Below are positions 10,263 through 20,108 of a stretch of 64,000 nucleotides of DNA, in pieces; position 1 is the first letter of the stretch, and each line of letters starts with the position of its first letter. The stretch comes from Adiantum capillus-veneris. Its lineage: Eukaryota; Streptophyta; Polypodiopsida; Polypodiales; Pteridaceae. The translations under genes were made by a program, and so were the position numbers. Location of the stretch: the NCBI GenBank assembly GCA_014529385.2, contig CM043963.1:629501-693500 (forward strand), in the 5' to 3' direction. The notes under the pieces were generated by a model, which was not told where the DNA came from, searched no databases, and saw nothing but the letters and a program-made list of their open reading frames with translations.

Positions 10263-10973
10263 ATGCACTCAATGAGCACAAGAAATGGAGGACAGGTTTG
10301 TATTGAGTTCTCAAACACCTCTTTACGATGGTGCACAATCATGGGAAACTTTGACACAAATAGTATTGAATCCAGGTACTATGGGCCTGTTGAAAGGATA
10401 CTAAAGGTCATTTTTAGAACCTTTCATACCTTCATCTTTGAGTGCAAGTGGTTTGCAAATGTGTCTATATGACATGAGAATGGGATTTATATGGTGGAAT
10501 CTAATGTGCATCACACGAGAAGGTATGACAACTTAGTTTTTCCACACAATTGTAAGCAAGTGAGTGATTACCTTCTTTACCCTTATTTGCTTGTAATATA
10601 ATACCAATTTCACTCACTTTGAGTTTCTTTTCTACAAGTCATCTATATCCCATCAATCCACCGACCAAAGCCTTGGTTTGTAGTTCTAGTAACACCTTGG
10701 GGGAGAACCATTTTTGCCACTAATGAAGTGGAGATCATCTTTGAACCTCTCCCACCTACTACTACTTTGGATCAGGAGGAGACAAAGATTAATTATTCAA
10801 GTCCCACTGCCACCAATCTTAGCAACGCTGATTTCCATGATGATGACGATGATGATGAGATGGAAGATGACGACTCAAAAGATGATGAAGCCAACACGTC
10901 CACACATGACAATTCAACTTCTCTCTTTACTGCTTTAGGAGCCATGGGTTTAGATCTAGATGAAGCTACTTGA
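10263..10973 (+). pseudogene. CACTA (En/Spm) transposase-type DUF4216 fragment
   Basis: The plus-strand translation reads ...YYGPVERILKV.FRTFHTFIFECKWF, then after a stop YDNLVFPHNCKQV and PKPWFVVLVTPWGR. This spacing of YG-ERI, F-C-WF, the region before a QV pair, and W-VV-TP is the pattern of the DUF4216 domain found near the C terminus of plant CACTA-class proteins (established family knowledge; I could not search). A strongly acidic tail (run of Asp at about 10,840-10,875) and a stop at 10,971 follow. At least two in-frame stops make it a relic. No CACTA terminal repeats were found, so the attribution rests on the domain alone. Confidence 0.5.
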
Positions 10974-11048
10974 AGAGATCTTTTGGGAGATGATTCAGAA
11001 ACATTTTGTATATTTTAGTTTATGAAAAGTTTTTGTCTTGTCACCCAT

Positions 11049-11112
<64 letters not shown>

Positions 11113-11660
11113 CTCTAATTTTATCAAGCATGCTAGTTTATGTTAGTCAAGTAGGTATGATTTTATTTTGGTTGCATATCACTCAGACAATATTATCCTC
11201 CCCTCAAAACACACTTGGGTGAGGCACACAAAACAAAAGTCTCCCCTTGAACACAAATCAGCCTCCCCTAGACACAAAGGGTCTAGGTATACAAAAGATT
11301 AGGGTGTAGGCACACACACAAGTCTCCCCTGGCACATATAAAGGGTAAGGTACAATTGAGAGAATGATTAACCGCATTTCATTTGTTGTTTGTTGGAGGA
11401 TTTTCTCCCGCACAAATCTACAAAATTTTTGTACTTTGTTTTTGTTATCCTTTCCATAGGTTGACATTGTTGTTCTCGATGTTTCTATCCAATGTAGAAT
11501 GTGAAAATGCTAAGGAAGACACAATGCACATATACAATGGAGGAAAAACCACGTGGGAAAAAACCCTCAAATTATTTATGCTATGCAAAAGGTTAATTTT
11601 GAATATGTTGGAGAAAGTTCCCCAACTGCATCCCTTTATCTTGATGTTGTGAGCGTCGTC
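10900..11660 (+). repeat. Long dispersed repeat, copy 1
   Basis: About 740 bp are shared with 17,760-18,500 in the same orientation: the end of the acidic-tail frame (GAMGLDLDEAT), a CT microsatellite, a block of cctcccct/gacaca pieces, and a GTGGGAAAAAACCC motif common in plant retroelement LTRs. I count many substitutions, so the copies are not recent. Confidence 0.75.
11052..11116. repeat. (CT)n/(CTAT)n microsatellite
   Basis: About 45 bases of pure CT repeat pass into CTAT units. Confidence 0.95.
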
Positions 11661-12523
11661 ATCGATATCTTGTGTCGACGTTGTCTTTATCATTTTCATG
11701 TTGATGTTGATTGTGAGACGGGTGTCTAACCTCACTCCTATCTTATTGCACATTTAGCAAGAACCACGATTAAATTGTCAATTCATGGGGCGAAGCTGAC
11801 TCGAATAGAGCATAGAGGCTACAAGAGGTTGTCATCTCTTGGAAAACAACAAACAACTCGCATCTAACTCAGGCTACACTCAAATGAATGAGATCACCAA
11901 AAGCCGACCGCTCATCGGTAAACAAATCACATCTGTTACAGCATCAATTTACATCCAAATGTAACAAAACATCTAGGACAAATTTATAAGACCTAAGCAC
12001 ACATGCTGATGGTCTCAATTTCCACTTTAGGTCAAGTGAAAAAATCCCGATTATTAACAGCAATGGATTTTTGACCTAGTCATTTTCGACCTAGAATGCA
12101 CCTCAATGCTTAGCAATGATGCTCCAATACCCCGCCTATGCTTAGTTTATGATTTTGAAGTGTAAAATCCTACTTATGATGAAATTAGGCCGCAGGTCGA
12201 CGACGCCAAGAGCTACGAAATGTTGTGAAATGCTTACGTCAATGCGTAGAGCTCTTACCTGTGGTTGCAATGCAACAAATGCGACTGCAATGTGACAACC
12301 AGGGAGAGAATAGGAAGCGTGAGAAGGAGAGAAGTGAGCGTTGTTAGCTCACGCTATGTATTTCATTATCTAAAACTTAATAAAATCTTTACAAAATTGG
12401 TTTTATACCTTAGCCAAGGTCTAAAATGTGTAATGTCTGGCGCCCAAGATCGTTAAGGCTCCACACTTATTGTATCTGTAACCTAGGTACACTAACTGTC
12501 CTATGCTTTATATCTTGGAACTC
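11661..12523. other. No gene seen
   Basis: AT-rich sequence without a motif-bearing frame. It ends at the TTATT target site of the copia element at 12,529. Confidence 0.4.
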
Positions 12524-12528
12524 TTATT

Positions 12529-13026
12529 TGTTAAGTATGGAGCCTGATTTACCCTTGTAATTTTCTGTGGTAAAAGCGCACATTTGTAAGGCCCCCATTA
12601 TGAGGAGAAGCCATCGTGCGTGAAGGAAAATCACTCACCGGAAACCAAAATTTTCACGGACAAGAATCAGGGGCAACTTTAAAGGCCTCGGGGACGGAGG
12701 CCCCCGAGACTTTTTTTTCGTCGGAATATTATGGCCGGACGGCGGCCGGAAAGTGGTCGGAAAACAACCGGTCGGTTGGCCGGTGGTCGGAAGTCAATGG
12801 CCGGTGGCCAGTGGCCGAATTGGAGGGTTTGGTTTGGACTTATTCGCACAAGGGCGGCTACACATGGCTGTCTCTCATAAGAGAGGGAAGCCCTTTTGGC
12901 CTATAAAAGGAGGCCATTTCTACACACATTTCATAGTGTGAAGTTGATGCAACAAGGTGAGTGTGAGGTGGTGAGAGTGAAGCAAGGCGGGAGCTCCATT
13001 AAGGGTATAATCCCTTTGTCAACTAC
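12529..13026 (+). repeat. 5' LTR, truncated at its 3' side
   Basis: It matches the first two thirds of the right LTR (15,709-16,462) with two small internal deletions at short direct repeats. A TATA-type sequence lies at 12,901. Confidence 0.9.
12901..12909 (+). promoter_or_regulatory. LTR TATA box (CTATAAAAG)
   Basis: CTATAAAAG sits inside a small imperfect palindrome GGCCTATAAAAGGAGGCC. It is conserved in all three LTRs of this family in the window (also 16,146 and 46,145), which supports a promoter role. Confidence 0.65.
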
Positions 13027-15648
13027 CGACTTGGGCATATGAGTGCCAAAGGAATGCAAATCCTTCAAACAAAGAAGCTTCTACCAGGTTTGAAAGAAGT
13101 GGACTTAGAGTTCTGTGAAGATTGTGTTTATGGTAAACAAAAGAGGGTAAAATTTCAAAAATCAGGAAATGAAAGAAAAAATAAAAAACTTGAGTTGGTT
13201 CATTCTGATGTTTGGGGTCCTGCAAGTACACCATCACTTGGTGGCTCATTGTACTATGTAACATTCATAGACGATGCGACTAGAAAAACATGGGTTTATG
13301 TCATGAAGAATAAATCCGATGTATTTTCCATATTTCAAAGGTCGAAAGACTTTGTGGAGAATGAAACAGGTACCAAGGTTAAATGCCTCAGATCCGACAA
13401 TGGAGGCAAATATTGCAGCCAAGCTTTTGAAAGCTTTTGTGCTAGCAATGGCATTCGGAGGCAAAGGAAAACCCCAAGGACACCTCAACAAAATGGGATT
13501 TCGGAAAGGATGAACAGGACAATCATGGAACGAGCACGAAGCATGCAGCTACATGCAGGCCTACCGCTTGAGCTTTGGGCGGAAGCTATAAGTACGTCTG
13601 TGTATTTAATCAATCGGTCACCCTCAACGGCATTGGATGGGGGAGTTCCAGAGGAGGCATGGACAGGTAAACCGGTGAATTATGCATTTCTCAAAGTGTT
13701 TGGGTGTGAGGCTTTCATGCACATAGATAGAAGCCTAAGATCAAAGTTAGATGCAAAGTCCAAAAAGTGTTTCTTCATTGGCTATGGAGAAGGAGACTTT
13801 GGGTATCGCCTATGGAATCCTGAAGATGGTAAAATCTTAAGGAGTAGGGATGTAATTTTTAACGAACAAAATATGTACAAAGATTACTTGGAAAGAAAAC
13901 AAACAAAAGAAACAGGTGATGAGTACATGGAGCTTGAGGACGGTCAAGACTCAAGGACTGCAAACGGTGACAATGTGCAACGACGTCAACCAAATGAGGA
14001 GCCTCAACCTATTCCCCGAAGATCTACAAGAGAAAGTAGACCTCCAGAAAGGTTTGTTCCTTCCTTCAACCATCTATTGATCTCAGATTCTAGAGAGCCG
14101 GAATCATATGAAGAAGCTATGCAACATGAATCCAAAGAAGAATGGATGAAGAGCATGCAAGTGGAGATGGACTCACTACATCGCAACCAAACATGGGAGT
14201 TGGTTGAGTTGCCTAAAGGTAAGTGGGCACTTCAAAACAAATGGGTGTACAAGCTAAAGGAAGAAGAAGGTGGGAAGAAAAGGTACAATTCTAGGCCTGT
14301 GGTAAAAGGTTTTTCTCAAAAGAAAGGTATTGACTTCAATGAAATATTTTCTCCTGTTGTAAAAATGAACTCAATTAGGCTTGTCGTAAGCCTTGTGGCT
14401 GCTCATGATCTAAATATCGAGCAAATGGATGTAAATACAGCATTCCCTCACGGTGACTTAGAGGAGGAAATCTACATGCTTCAACCAAAGGGGTATGAAG
14501 TAAAAGGTAAGGAGAAAATGGTTTGCAGATTAAAGAAGAGTTTGTATGGTTTAAAGCAAGCATCAAGACAATGGTACTTGAAGTTTGATCGATGGATGTT
14601 GGATCATGGATTCACAAGATGCAACTCGGATCAGTGCGTCTACATGGAGAATTTGGGAGATGGGAAATTCATCATCCTAATGTTGTATGTTGATGACATG
14701 TTGATTGCAAGTGCTAACATGCAGGACATCAAAGACCTAAAAGAGGAGCTGTCTAAATCTTTTTCAATGAAAGATTTAGGTGCTGCAAAGAGGATACTTG
14801 GTATGAAAATATCAAGGGACAGGACGAAGAAGACAATAAAGCTATCTCAAGAAGATTACATCAAGAAGGTACTAGAAAGGTTTGCAATGCAAAATGCAAA
14901 ACCAGTTTCTACACCTTTGGCTAGTCATTTTAAACTAACGAAGGATATGTGTCCAAAGACACAAGAGGAGATAGCCTATATGTCTAAAGTTCCATATGCT
15001 GCAGCGGTAGGTTCTCTAATGTGTGCTATGGTCTGGACAAGGCCAGACATTGCACATGCAGTGGGAGTTGTGAGTAGGTTCATGGACAACCCAGGTAAAG
15101 AGCATTGGCAAGTTGTGAAGTGGATACTTAGGTATCTAAAAGGGACAAAAACAAATGCTTTGTATTTTGGAGGAGCTGATATTTTTCTAGAAGGGTATGG
15201 TGATGCAGATATGGCAGGTGACAAAGATACTCGAAGGAGCACTACTGGCTATGTGTTCACGGTTGGAGGCATAGCAGTAAGCTGGGCTTCAAAGCTGCAG
15301 AAAGTGGTTTCACTTTCTACAACGGAAGCAGAGTATGTAGCAATGACGGAGGCAAGCAAAGAAATTTTGTGGCTTCACAGATTCTTAGAAGAGCTTGGAT
15401 TCAAACAAGACAATTGTGTCTTGTACAGTGATAGCCAAAGCACTATCCATCTTGCGAAGAACTCAGCCTTTCATTCAAGGACAAAGCACATTGAGGTGAG
15501 ATATCACTTCATACGCACTCTTTTGGAAGAGGAACAACTAAAGCTAGGAAAGGTGCATACAAGTGAAAATCCTGCAGACATGTTTACAAAGGTGGTCAAC
15601 AAGGAGAAGTTGAGATTTTTCTCATCTTCAATCAGCATTCAAGGATAA
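13027..15648 (+). CDS. Copia pol (integrase, reverse transcriptase, RNase H), open frame
   Basis: One frame stays open through 15,648, about 869 codons from the first Met at 13,039, although the true protein began upstream in the lost gag. In order it shows the pre-integrase tail (LGHMSAKGM, CEDCVYGKQK) and the integrase core with LVHSDVWGP, FIDDATRKTW, LRSDNGG and TPQQNGISER (D, D, E all present). Next come a variable linker, the reverse transcriptase with NTAFPHGD and YVDDMLIA, and RNase H with GYGDADMAGD, STTEAEYVAM and TKHIEVRYHFIR. Established knowledge: these enzymes copy and insert element RNA. Oddities are GGKY for the usual GGEY, and an intact frame despite loss of the whole 5' end, which suggests a young deletion. 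A start at Met 13,039 is arbitrary. Confidence 0.9.
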   Translation, partial: RLGHMSAKGMQILQTKKLLPGLKEVDLEFCEDCVYGKQKRVKFQKSGNERKNKKLELVHSDVWGPASTPSLGGSLYYVTFIDDATRKTWVYVMKNKSDVFSIFQRSKDFVENETGTKVKCLRSDNGGKYCSQAFESFCASNGIRRQRKTPRTPQQNGISERMNRTIMERARSMQLHAGLPLELWAEAISTSVYLINRSPSTALDGGVPEEAWTGKPVNYAFLKVFGCEAFMHIDRSLRSKLDAKSKKCFFIGYGEGDFGYRLWNPEDGKILRSRDVIFNEQNMYKDYLERKQTKETGDEYMELEDGQDSRTANGDNVQRRQPNEEPQPIPRRSTRESRPPERFVPSFNHLLISDSREPESYEEAMQHESKEEWMKSMQVEMDSLHRNQTWELVELPKGKWALQNKWVYKLKEEEGGKKRYNSRPVVKGFSQKKGIDFNEIFSPVVKMNSIRLVVSLVAAHDLNIEQMDVNTAFPHGDLEEEIYMLQPKGYEVKGKEKMVCRLKKSLYGLKQASRQWYLKFDRWMLDHGFTRCNSDQCVYMENLGDGKFIILMLYVDDMLIASANMQDIKDLKEELSKSFSMKDLGAAKRILGMKISRDRTKKTIKLSQEDYIKKVLERFAMQNAKPVSTPLASHFKLTKDMCPKTQEEIAYMSKVPYAAAVGSLMCAMVWTRPDIAHAVGVVSRFMDNPGKEHWQVVKWILRYLKGTKTNALYFGGADIFLEGYGDADMAGDKDTRRSTTGYVFTVGGIAVSWASKLQKVVSLSTTEAEYVAMTEASKEILWLHRFLEELGFKQDNCVLYSDSQSTIHLAKNSAFHSRTKHIEVRYHFIRTLLEEEQLKLGKVHTSENPADMFTKVVNKEKLRFFSSSISIQG

Positions 15649-15697
15649 GAAGCCAGAATGGAAAGTAGTCACAGGTTTGGTTTGGAGATCAGTCTCC

Positions 15698-15708
15698 AAG
15701 TGGGAGAT
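15698..15708 (+). other. Polypurine tract
   Basis: AAGTGGGAGAT directly precedes the TG of the right LTR. This is the classic copia plus-strand primer. Confidence 0.8.
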
Positions 15709-16462
15709 TGTTAAGTATGGATCCTGATTTACCCTTGTAATTTTCTGTGGTAAAAGCGCACATTTGTAAGGCCCCCATTATGAGGAGAAGCCATCGTGCG
15801 TGAAGGAAAATCACTCACCGGAAACCAAAATTTTCACGGACAAGAATCAGGGGCAACTTTAAAGGCCTCGGGGGCGGAGGCCCCCGAGACTTTTTTTTTC
15901 GTCGGAATATTCTTTTTCGCCGGAATATTATGGCCGGACGGCGGCCGGAAAGTGGTCGGAAAACAACCGGTCGGTTGGCCGGTGGTCGGAAGTCAATGGT
16001 CGGTGGCCAGTGGCCGAATTCAAAAGCGGACTTGTCTTCTCAAGGGCGGCCACACATGGGCGGATTGGAGGGTCCGATTTGGACTTATTAGCACAAGGGC
16101 GGCTACACATGGCTTTCTCTCATAAGAGAGGGCAGCCCTTTTGGCCTATAAAAGGAGGCCATTTCTACACACATTTCATAGTGTGAAGTTGATGCAACAA
16201 GGTGAGTGTGAGGTGGTGAGAGTGAAGCAAGGCGGGAGCTCCATTAAGGGTATAATCCCTTTGTAAACTACTTCTTGTTTTGAAGTACTAAAGCCATTGA
16301 GTGACTGCTTTCCCGTGGACGTAGCCCACATTGGGTGAACCACGTATATCGTGTGTACTCTCTCTCTCTCTCTCTACTCTATAATCTCGTGTATATAAAT
16401 ATGTCTCTCTCCATTAAGTAATCTACTCAATTATCTATTTAGCTACGTCTTATTTCCTAACA
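15709..16462 (+). repeat. 3' LTR (754 bp)
   Basis: Complete TG...CA repeat with GGCCGG-rich U3, TATA at 16,146-16,154 and a CT run near 16,359-16,377. Target duplication TTATT lies outside it. Confidence 0.9.
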
Positions 16463-16467
16463 TTATT

Positions 16468-17759
16468 GAGCCCGTAACACGTTACAATTATCACAATGGC
16501 TAAATAAATCGGAAAATTACAATACATGGCCATTTTGAAAATTGTGAAAAGTGTGTAACTCCAATCTTCATTGCTTCTTCATATTCTTCTTCGATGTGCA
16601 TTCATAAGGCTTTGATATTTAGCAGCTCCTGTTAACTGACGTCGGCTCAGTTAAAATTCCCCCTTCTAATTTTAGTGTCCGTCCTTGGGCATTGTTGAAA
16701 AGTGTCTGTGGAGGCAATGGAAGGTTTAAGGTTTAGGGTTGTTGATGGGCTGATTGTCTTCATTTTTCATTGAATTTGTTTATGAGGTTCAGTTTTCTGC
16801 AGCATCTTCATTGGTCAGATTATGTCTATTGTGAGAGATGATGTTGCATTTGTCCATTGTAATAGCGTAATGATGAGGCTTCTGTTTATTTATGAAAAGT
16901 ATGTACAAGGTAAGTAGAATGATGAGGATATAAATTAGGGTCTGATACCTAGATGGCCAAAGGAAAAAAACCCAGTTGGAAAAAAGTGCCTTTGGGATAC
17001 GTGCATTATTGGAGTACTTATTATCATTGGAAATATTAATAAAGTACTCAAGGAATTATTTGCTGATAGATATGGAATTAAAAAAGTCAGCAAATATGAG
17101 GGGGTAGCATGATGGAACTTTGGTTTGCCTGTTGTAGTCCACTCAAGATGCATAGGTGGAAGCAAAAAAGAGTGTCTAATGCATATGTCCAATGATAGGA
17201 CATCCTAGTTATGCATACACAGAATGCATGGAAAACAATATGTTGTGCAAGAAAGATTTTGAGGGGTTCCTCAATAGCATATGACATGGCTTTGCAAGTT
17301 GGCACCTCTTTAAGAATGTTTTTCATCGTCGAGGATATGTGCTCTCATCTTATTGTGCACTGTGTGTGAGTGTTGGACCTATGACACTCCACCATTTGTA
17401 AATTAATAGACTTTGACTCTTATGCTCATCTCATCTAGCATGAGCAACATGACTTAGATATGTTGAACTCTTCCAGCTCAAGCATAAGACTAATAACTAT
17501 GACTCTTAGCACATAGTTTAATATGACTTCAAGCTTTGGGACTAATGCTTTGCTCATTTTATGGCTCAGCAACCCGACTCTGACTACGCCAAAGAGTGTT
17601 TTTTGTACCCTGACGACTTGACTTTTTACATCTTGTGCTTACTACAAACATTTCTTCAAGTAAAAGTAAGCTTGAATCCTCAAAAAGAGGATTATGAAGG
17701 ACCAAGTTGGCATTGAATGTTTCTTTTTCCATACCTGTTTTATCATCTTTGAATCTGCA
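16468..17759. other. Repeat-derived sequence without gene
   Basis: The part 16,921-17,230 resembles 23,150-23,430 in the same orientation, including a block AAACCCAG...GGAAAAAAGTGCCTTT of the kind seen in plant LTRs. No frame with a recognised motif is present. Confidence 0.5.
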
Positions 17760-17912
17760 TTCACACATGACGATTCAATTTCTCTCTTTATTTCTTTAGG
17801 AGCCATGGGTTTAAATTTAGATGAAGCTACTTGTAGAATTCTTTTGGAAGATGATTCATAACATTTTGTATATTTTTTTTAGTTTATGAGATTTTTTTGT
17901 CGTGTCGCCCAT

Positions 17913-17959
<47 letters not shown>

Positions 17960-18500
17960 ATTTTATCAAGCATGCTAGTTTATGTTAATCAAGTAGGTGT
18001 GATTTTATTTTGGTTGCATATCACTCAGACAATATTATCCTCCCCTCAAACACACTAGGGTGAGGCACACAAAACACAAGCCTCCCCTTGAACACAAATC
18101 AGCCTCTCCTAGACACAAAGGGTGTAGACATACAAAATATTAGGGTGTAGGCACACACACACAAGCCTCCCTTGGCACAAATAAAGGGTAAGGTACAATT
18201 GAGAGAATGCTTAACCGCATTTCATTTGTTGTTTGTTGGAGGATTTTCTCCCGCAGAAATCTGCAAAATTTATTGTACTTTTTGTTGTTGTTATCCTTTC
18301 CATAGGTTGACATTGTTGTTCTTGATGTTTTTATCTAATGTAGAATGTGAAAATGCAAAGGAAGGCACAATGCACATATACAATGGAGGAAAAACCATGT
18401 GGGAAAAAACCCTCAAATTACTTATGCTATGCAAAAGGATAACTTTGAATGTGTTGGAGAAAGTTCCCCAACTGCATCCCTTTATCTTGATGTTGTGAGC
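17760..18500 (+). repeat. Long dispersed repeat, copy 2
   Basis: Homologous to 10,900-11,660. In this copy the frame equivalent to the acidic tail reads past the EAT codons (TGT here, TGA in copy 1). Confidence 0.75.
17915..17958. repeat. (CT)n microsatellite
   Basis: Pure CT run at the same place in the repeat as the run at 11,052. Confidence 0.95.
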
Positions 18501-19250
18501 GTCATCATGGACGTTGTCTTTATCATTTTCATGTTGATGTTGATCTTCTTCATGTGATAAACATGTGCTTCATCACATGTATGTCTAACCTATAGAAAGA
18601 GCCTCTTGTAGAGGCCAATGTTAATTTTATTTTATTTTCTAGAATGGTGCCTTCTTGTTGATGTGTGAAAAGGCTCTTAAGCAGTAAAGATAGGCACTCG
18701 CTACCCAATGGGAAGGTGCCCTAAACCTTTGCGACTTTGAATGCAAAAAATATCTCAGACTTTCATTTAGCAGGTAGGAAAACCCCCTTCTAGAGGATGT
18801 GATTTGCTTGTCAAACTCTTTGAGTGTGTGACTTGAACTCTCGATGTGATGAGCCTCTTAGAAAAAAAGAAATTGCAAAATCCTTTTAAATATTAATAGC
18901 CTTTGATTGAAGCAAGCCTTAATGGAAACTATGATGAGGCCGCACTGTGCAGGCAAGTTGGTAACGCCAGAGCTAGTGAGGTGAGGTCGAGGCCGATAGT
19001 GGTCGTGGTTGCAGGGGCAAGAAGTGGGGCCGCATTGCAAGGCTTCAATGGAGATTGGCACAACACCTCCTAAGGTTTTGGTAAAGGTGTGATAGAACCC
19101 CGGTATGCAACATATGTATGTAGCGGGCATGGGTGATGAGAGGAGCACTATTAGTCATGGGGAAACAGGCATAACCTTTGGGGTGAGGAGGCGGCAATTA
19201 AACAAGATGTGTTAAAGTTACAAGTCCAACACATCTACTTGAATGGTGCT
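18501..19250. other. No gene seen
   Basis: No motif-bearing frame. The composition is ordinary intergenic. Confidence 0.4.
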
Positions 19251-19559
19251 ATGGTAGCATGACGGCATGGTAGCTTAGGATGATGACTTGACATCATTTT
19301 GGATGGTCAATAACCCTTGCATCATCATCTATACACGTTGAAGCATCTACAACAACCACCAAGCAGTTAGGTGGAAAAGTACCTAAAAGGTAGGAGCAGA
19401 TTCAGGAGGTGCAACAGGAAGATTTGTAGGGATGAAAATAGCCACCTATAGCTATGATCTTGTGGAGAAATACAAAGAGAAACTGTTCTACTCCATGTGG
19501 ACTATAATCCTATTAGAGGGTTTATCCTAATTTAGCTTCTACCATATTTGGTGAAGGTG

Positions 19560-20008
19560 CCAAGTTGGCTACCTGCAGAGTTGCAGACTACACACAAAGG
19601 GTAACCTGCCAACTTGGGATCTACCTATTTGGAGATACATCCATGATCTCTTCTTGGACTATGAAGGAGATATGTTCCCCACATAATGGTGCATCTACCT
19701 ACCAAAGGGATCCACGACTTATGCTCAGCATTGAGAGATACATATATATAAAGATGTACCAGTACACTAGTTCAACAGAAAGACAGAGAACACGGAGAGA
19801 TAGAGAAACAATACCTGTATTGGTAGTCTGCAGTACCTGCATTGGTAGTTTTCTAGTACCAATATTGTATCTCAAGGAAGCTTCATCATCAATAAAGATA
19901 TTCCTTTCAGCATATCATTGTCTCTCTCATATATTTCAGTTAAATACTTGTCATTCTCACACATATCTTAGCACAAAGATCCATCCCTTCACTCCCCTAT
20001 TTTTCTCA
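19560..20008 (+). repeat. Probable 3' part of a copia 5' LTR
   Basis: The sequence ends in CA at 20,008, directly against a primer-binding site, as an LTR should. A TATATATAAA stretch at about 19,741 could be its TATA box. I could not fix the 5' edge, because no second LTR of this element remains in the window. Confidence 0.5.
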
Positions 20009-20020
20009 TGGTATCAGAGC
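20009..20020 (+). other. Primer-binding site, initiator-Met tRNA type
   Basis: TGGTATCAGAGC, exact consensus, 90 bp upstream of the gag start. Confidence 0.9.
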
Positions 20021-20108
20021 TATTGTAGTGACAAGATAGAGTGATCTTGAGTGAGTTTGAGTGAGTGCAAAAATCCCCCTTCATCACACTATTTGTGGGG
20101 AGTTGAAG

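Larger units (their letters stand above)
12529..16462 (+). mobile_element. Ty1/copia retrotransposon, 5' internally deleted, pol frame open
   Basis: The left LTR begins TGTTAAGTATGG at 12,529 and the right LTR ends TTTCCTAACA at 16,462. Target duplication TTATT lies at 12,524-12,528 and 16,463-16,467, so both outer ends are original. The last ~260 bp of the left LTR, the PBS, gag and protease are gone. The LTR is joined near 13,021-13,026 directly to the pre-integrase region at a short shared ACTAC. The pol frame to 15,648 is unbroken and the polypurine tract and full right LTR remain. Without gag and a PBS it cannot replicate alone. Confidence 0.9.

Noticed and set aside
15796-16125. Open frame beginning MREGKSLTGN, present in three places
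   Set aside because: It lies wholly inside LTRs of one copia family and recurs because the LTR recurs. Its length and end change with LTR indels, so it is not a conserved protein.
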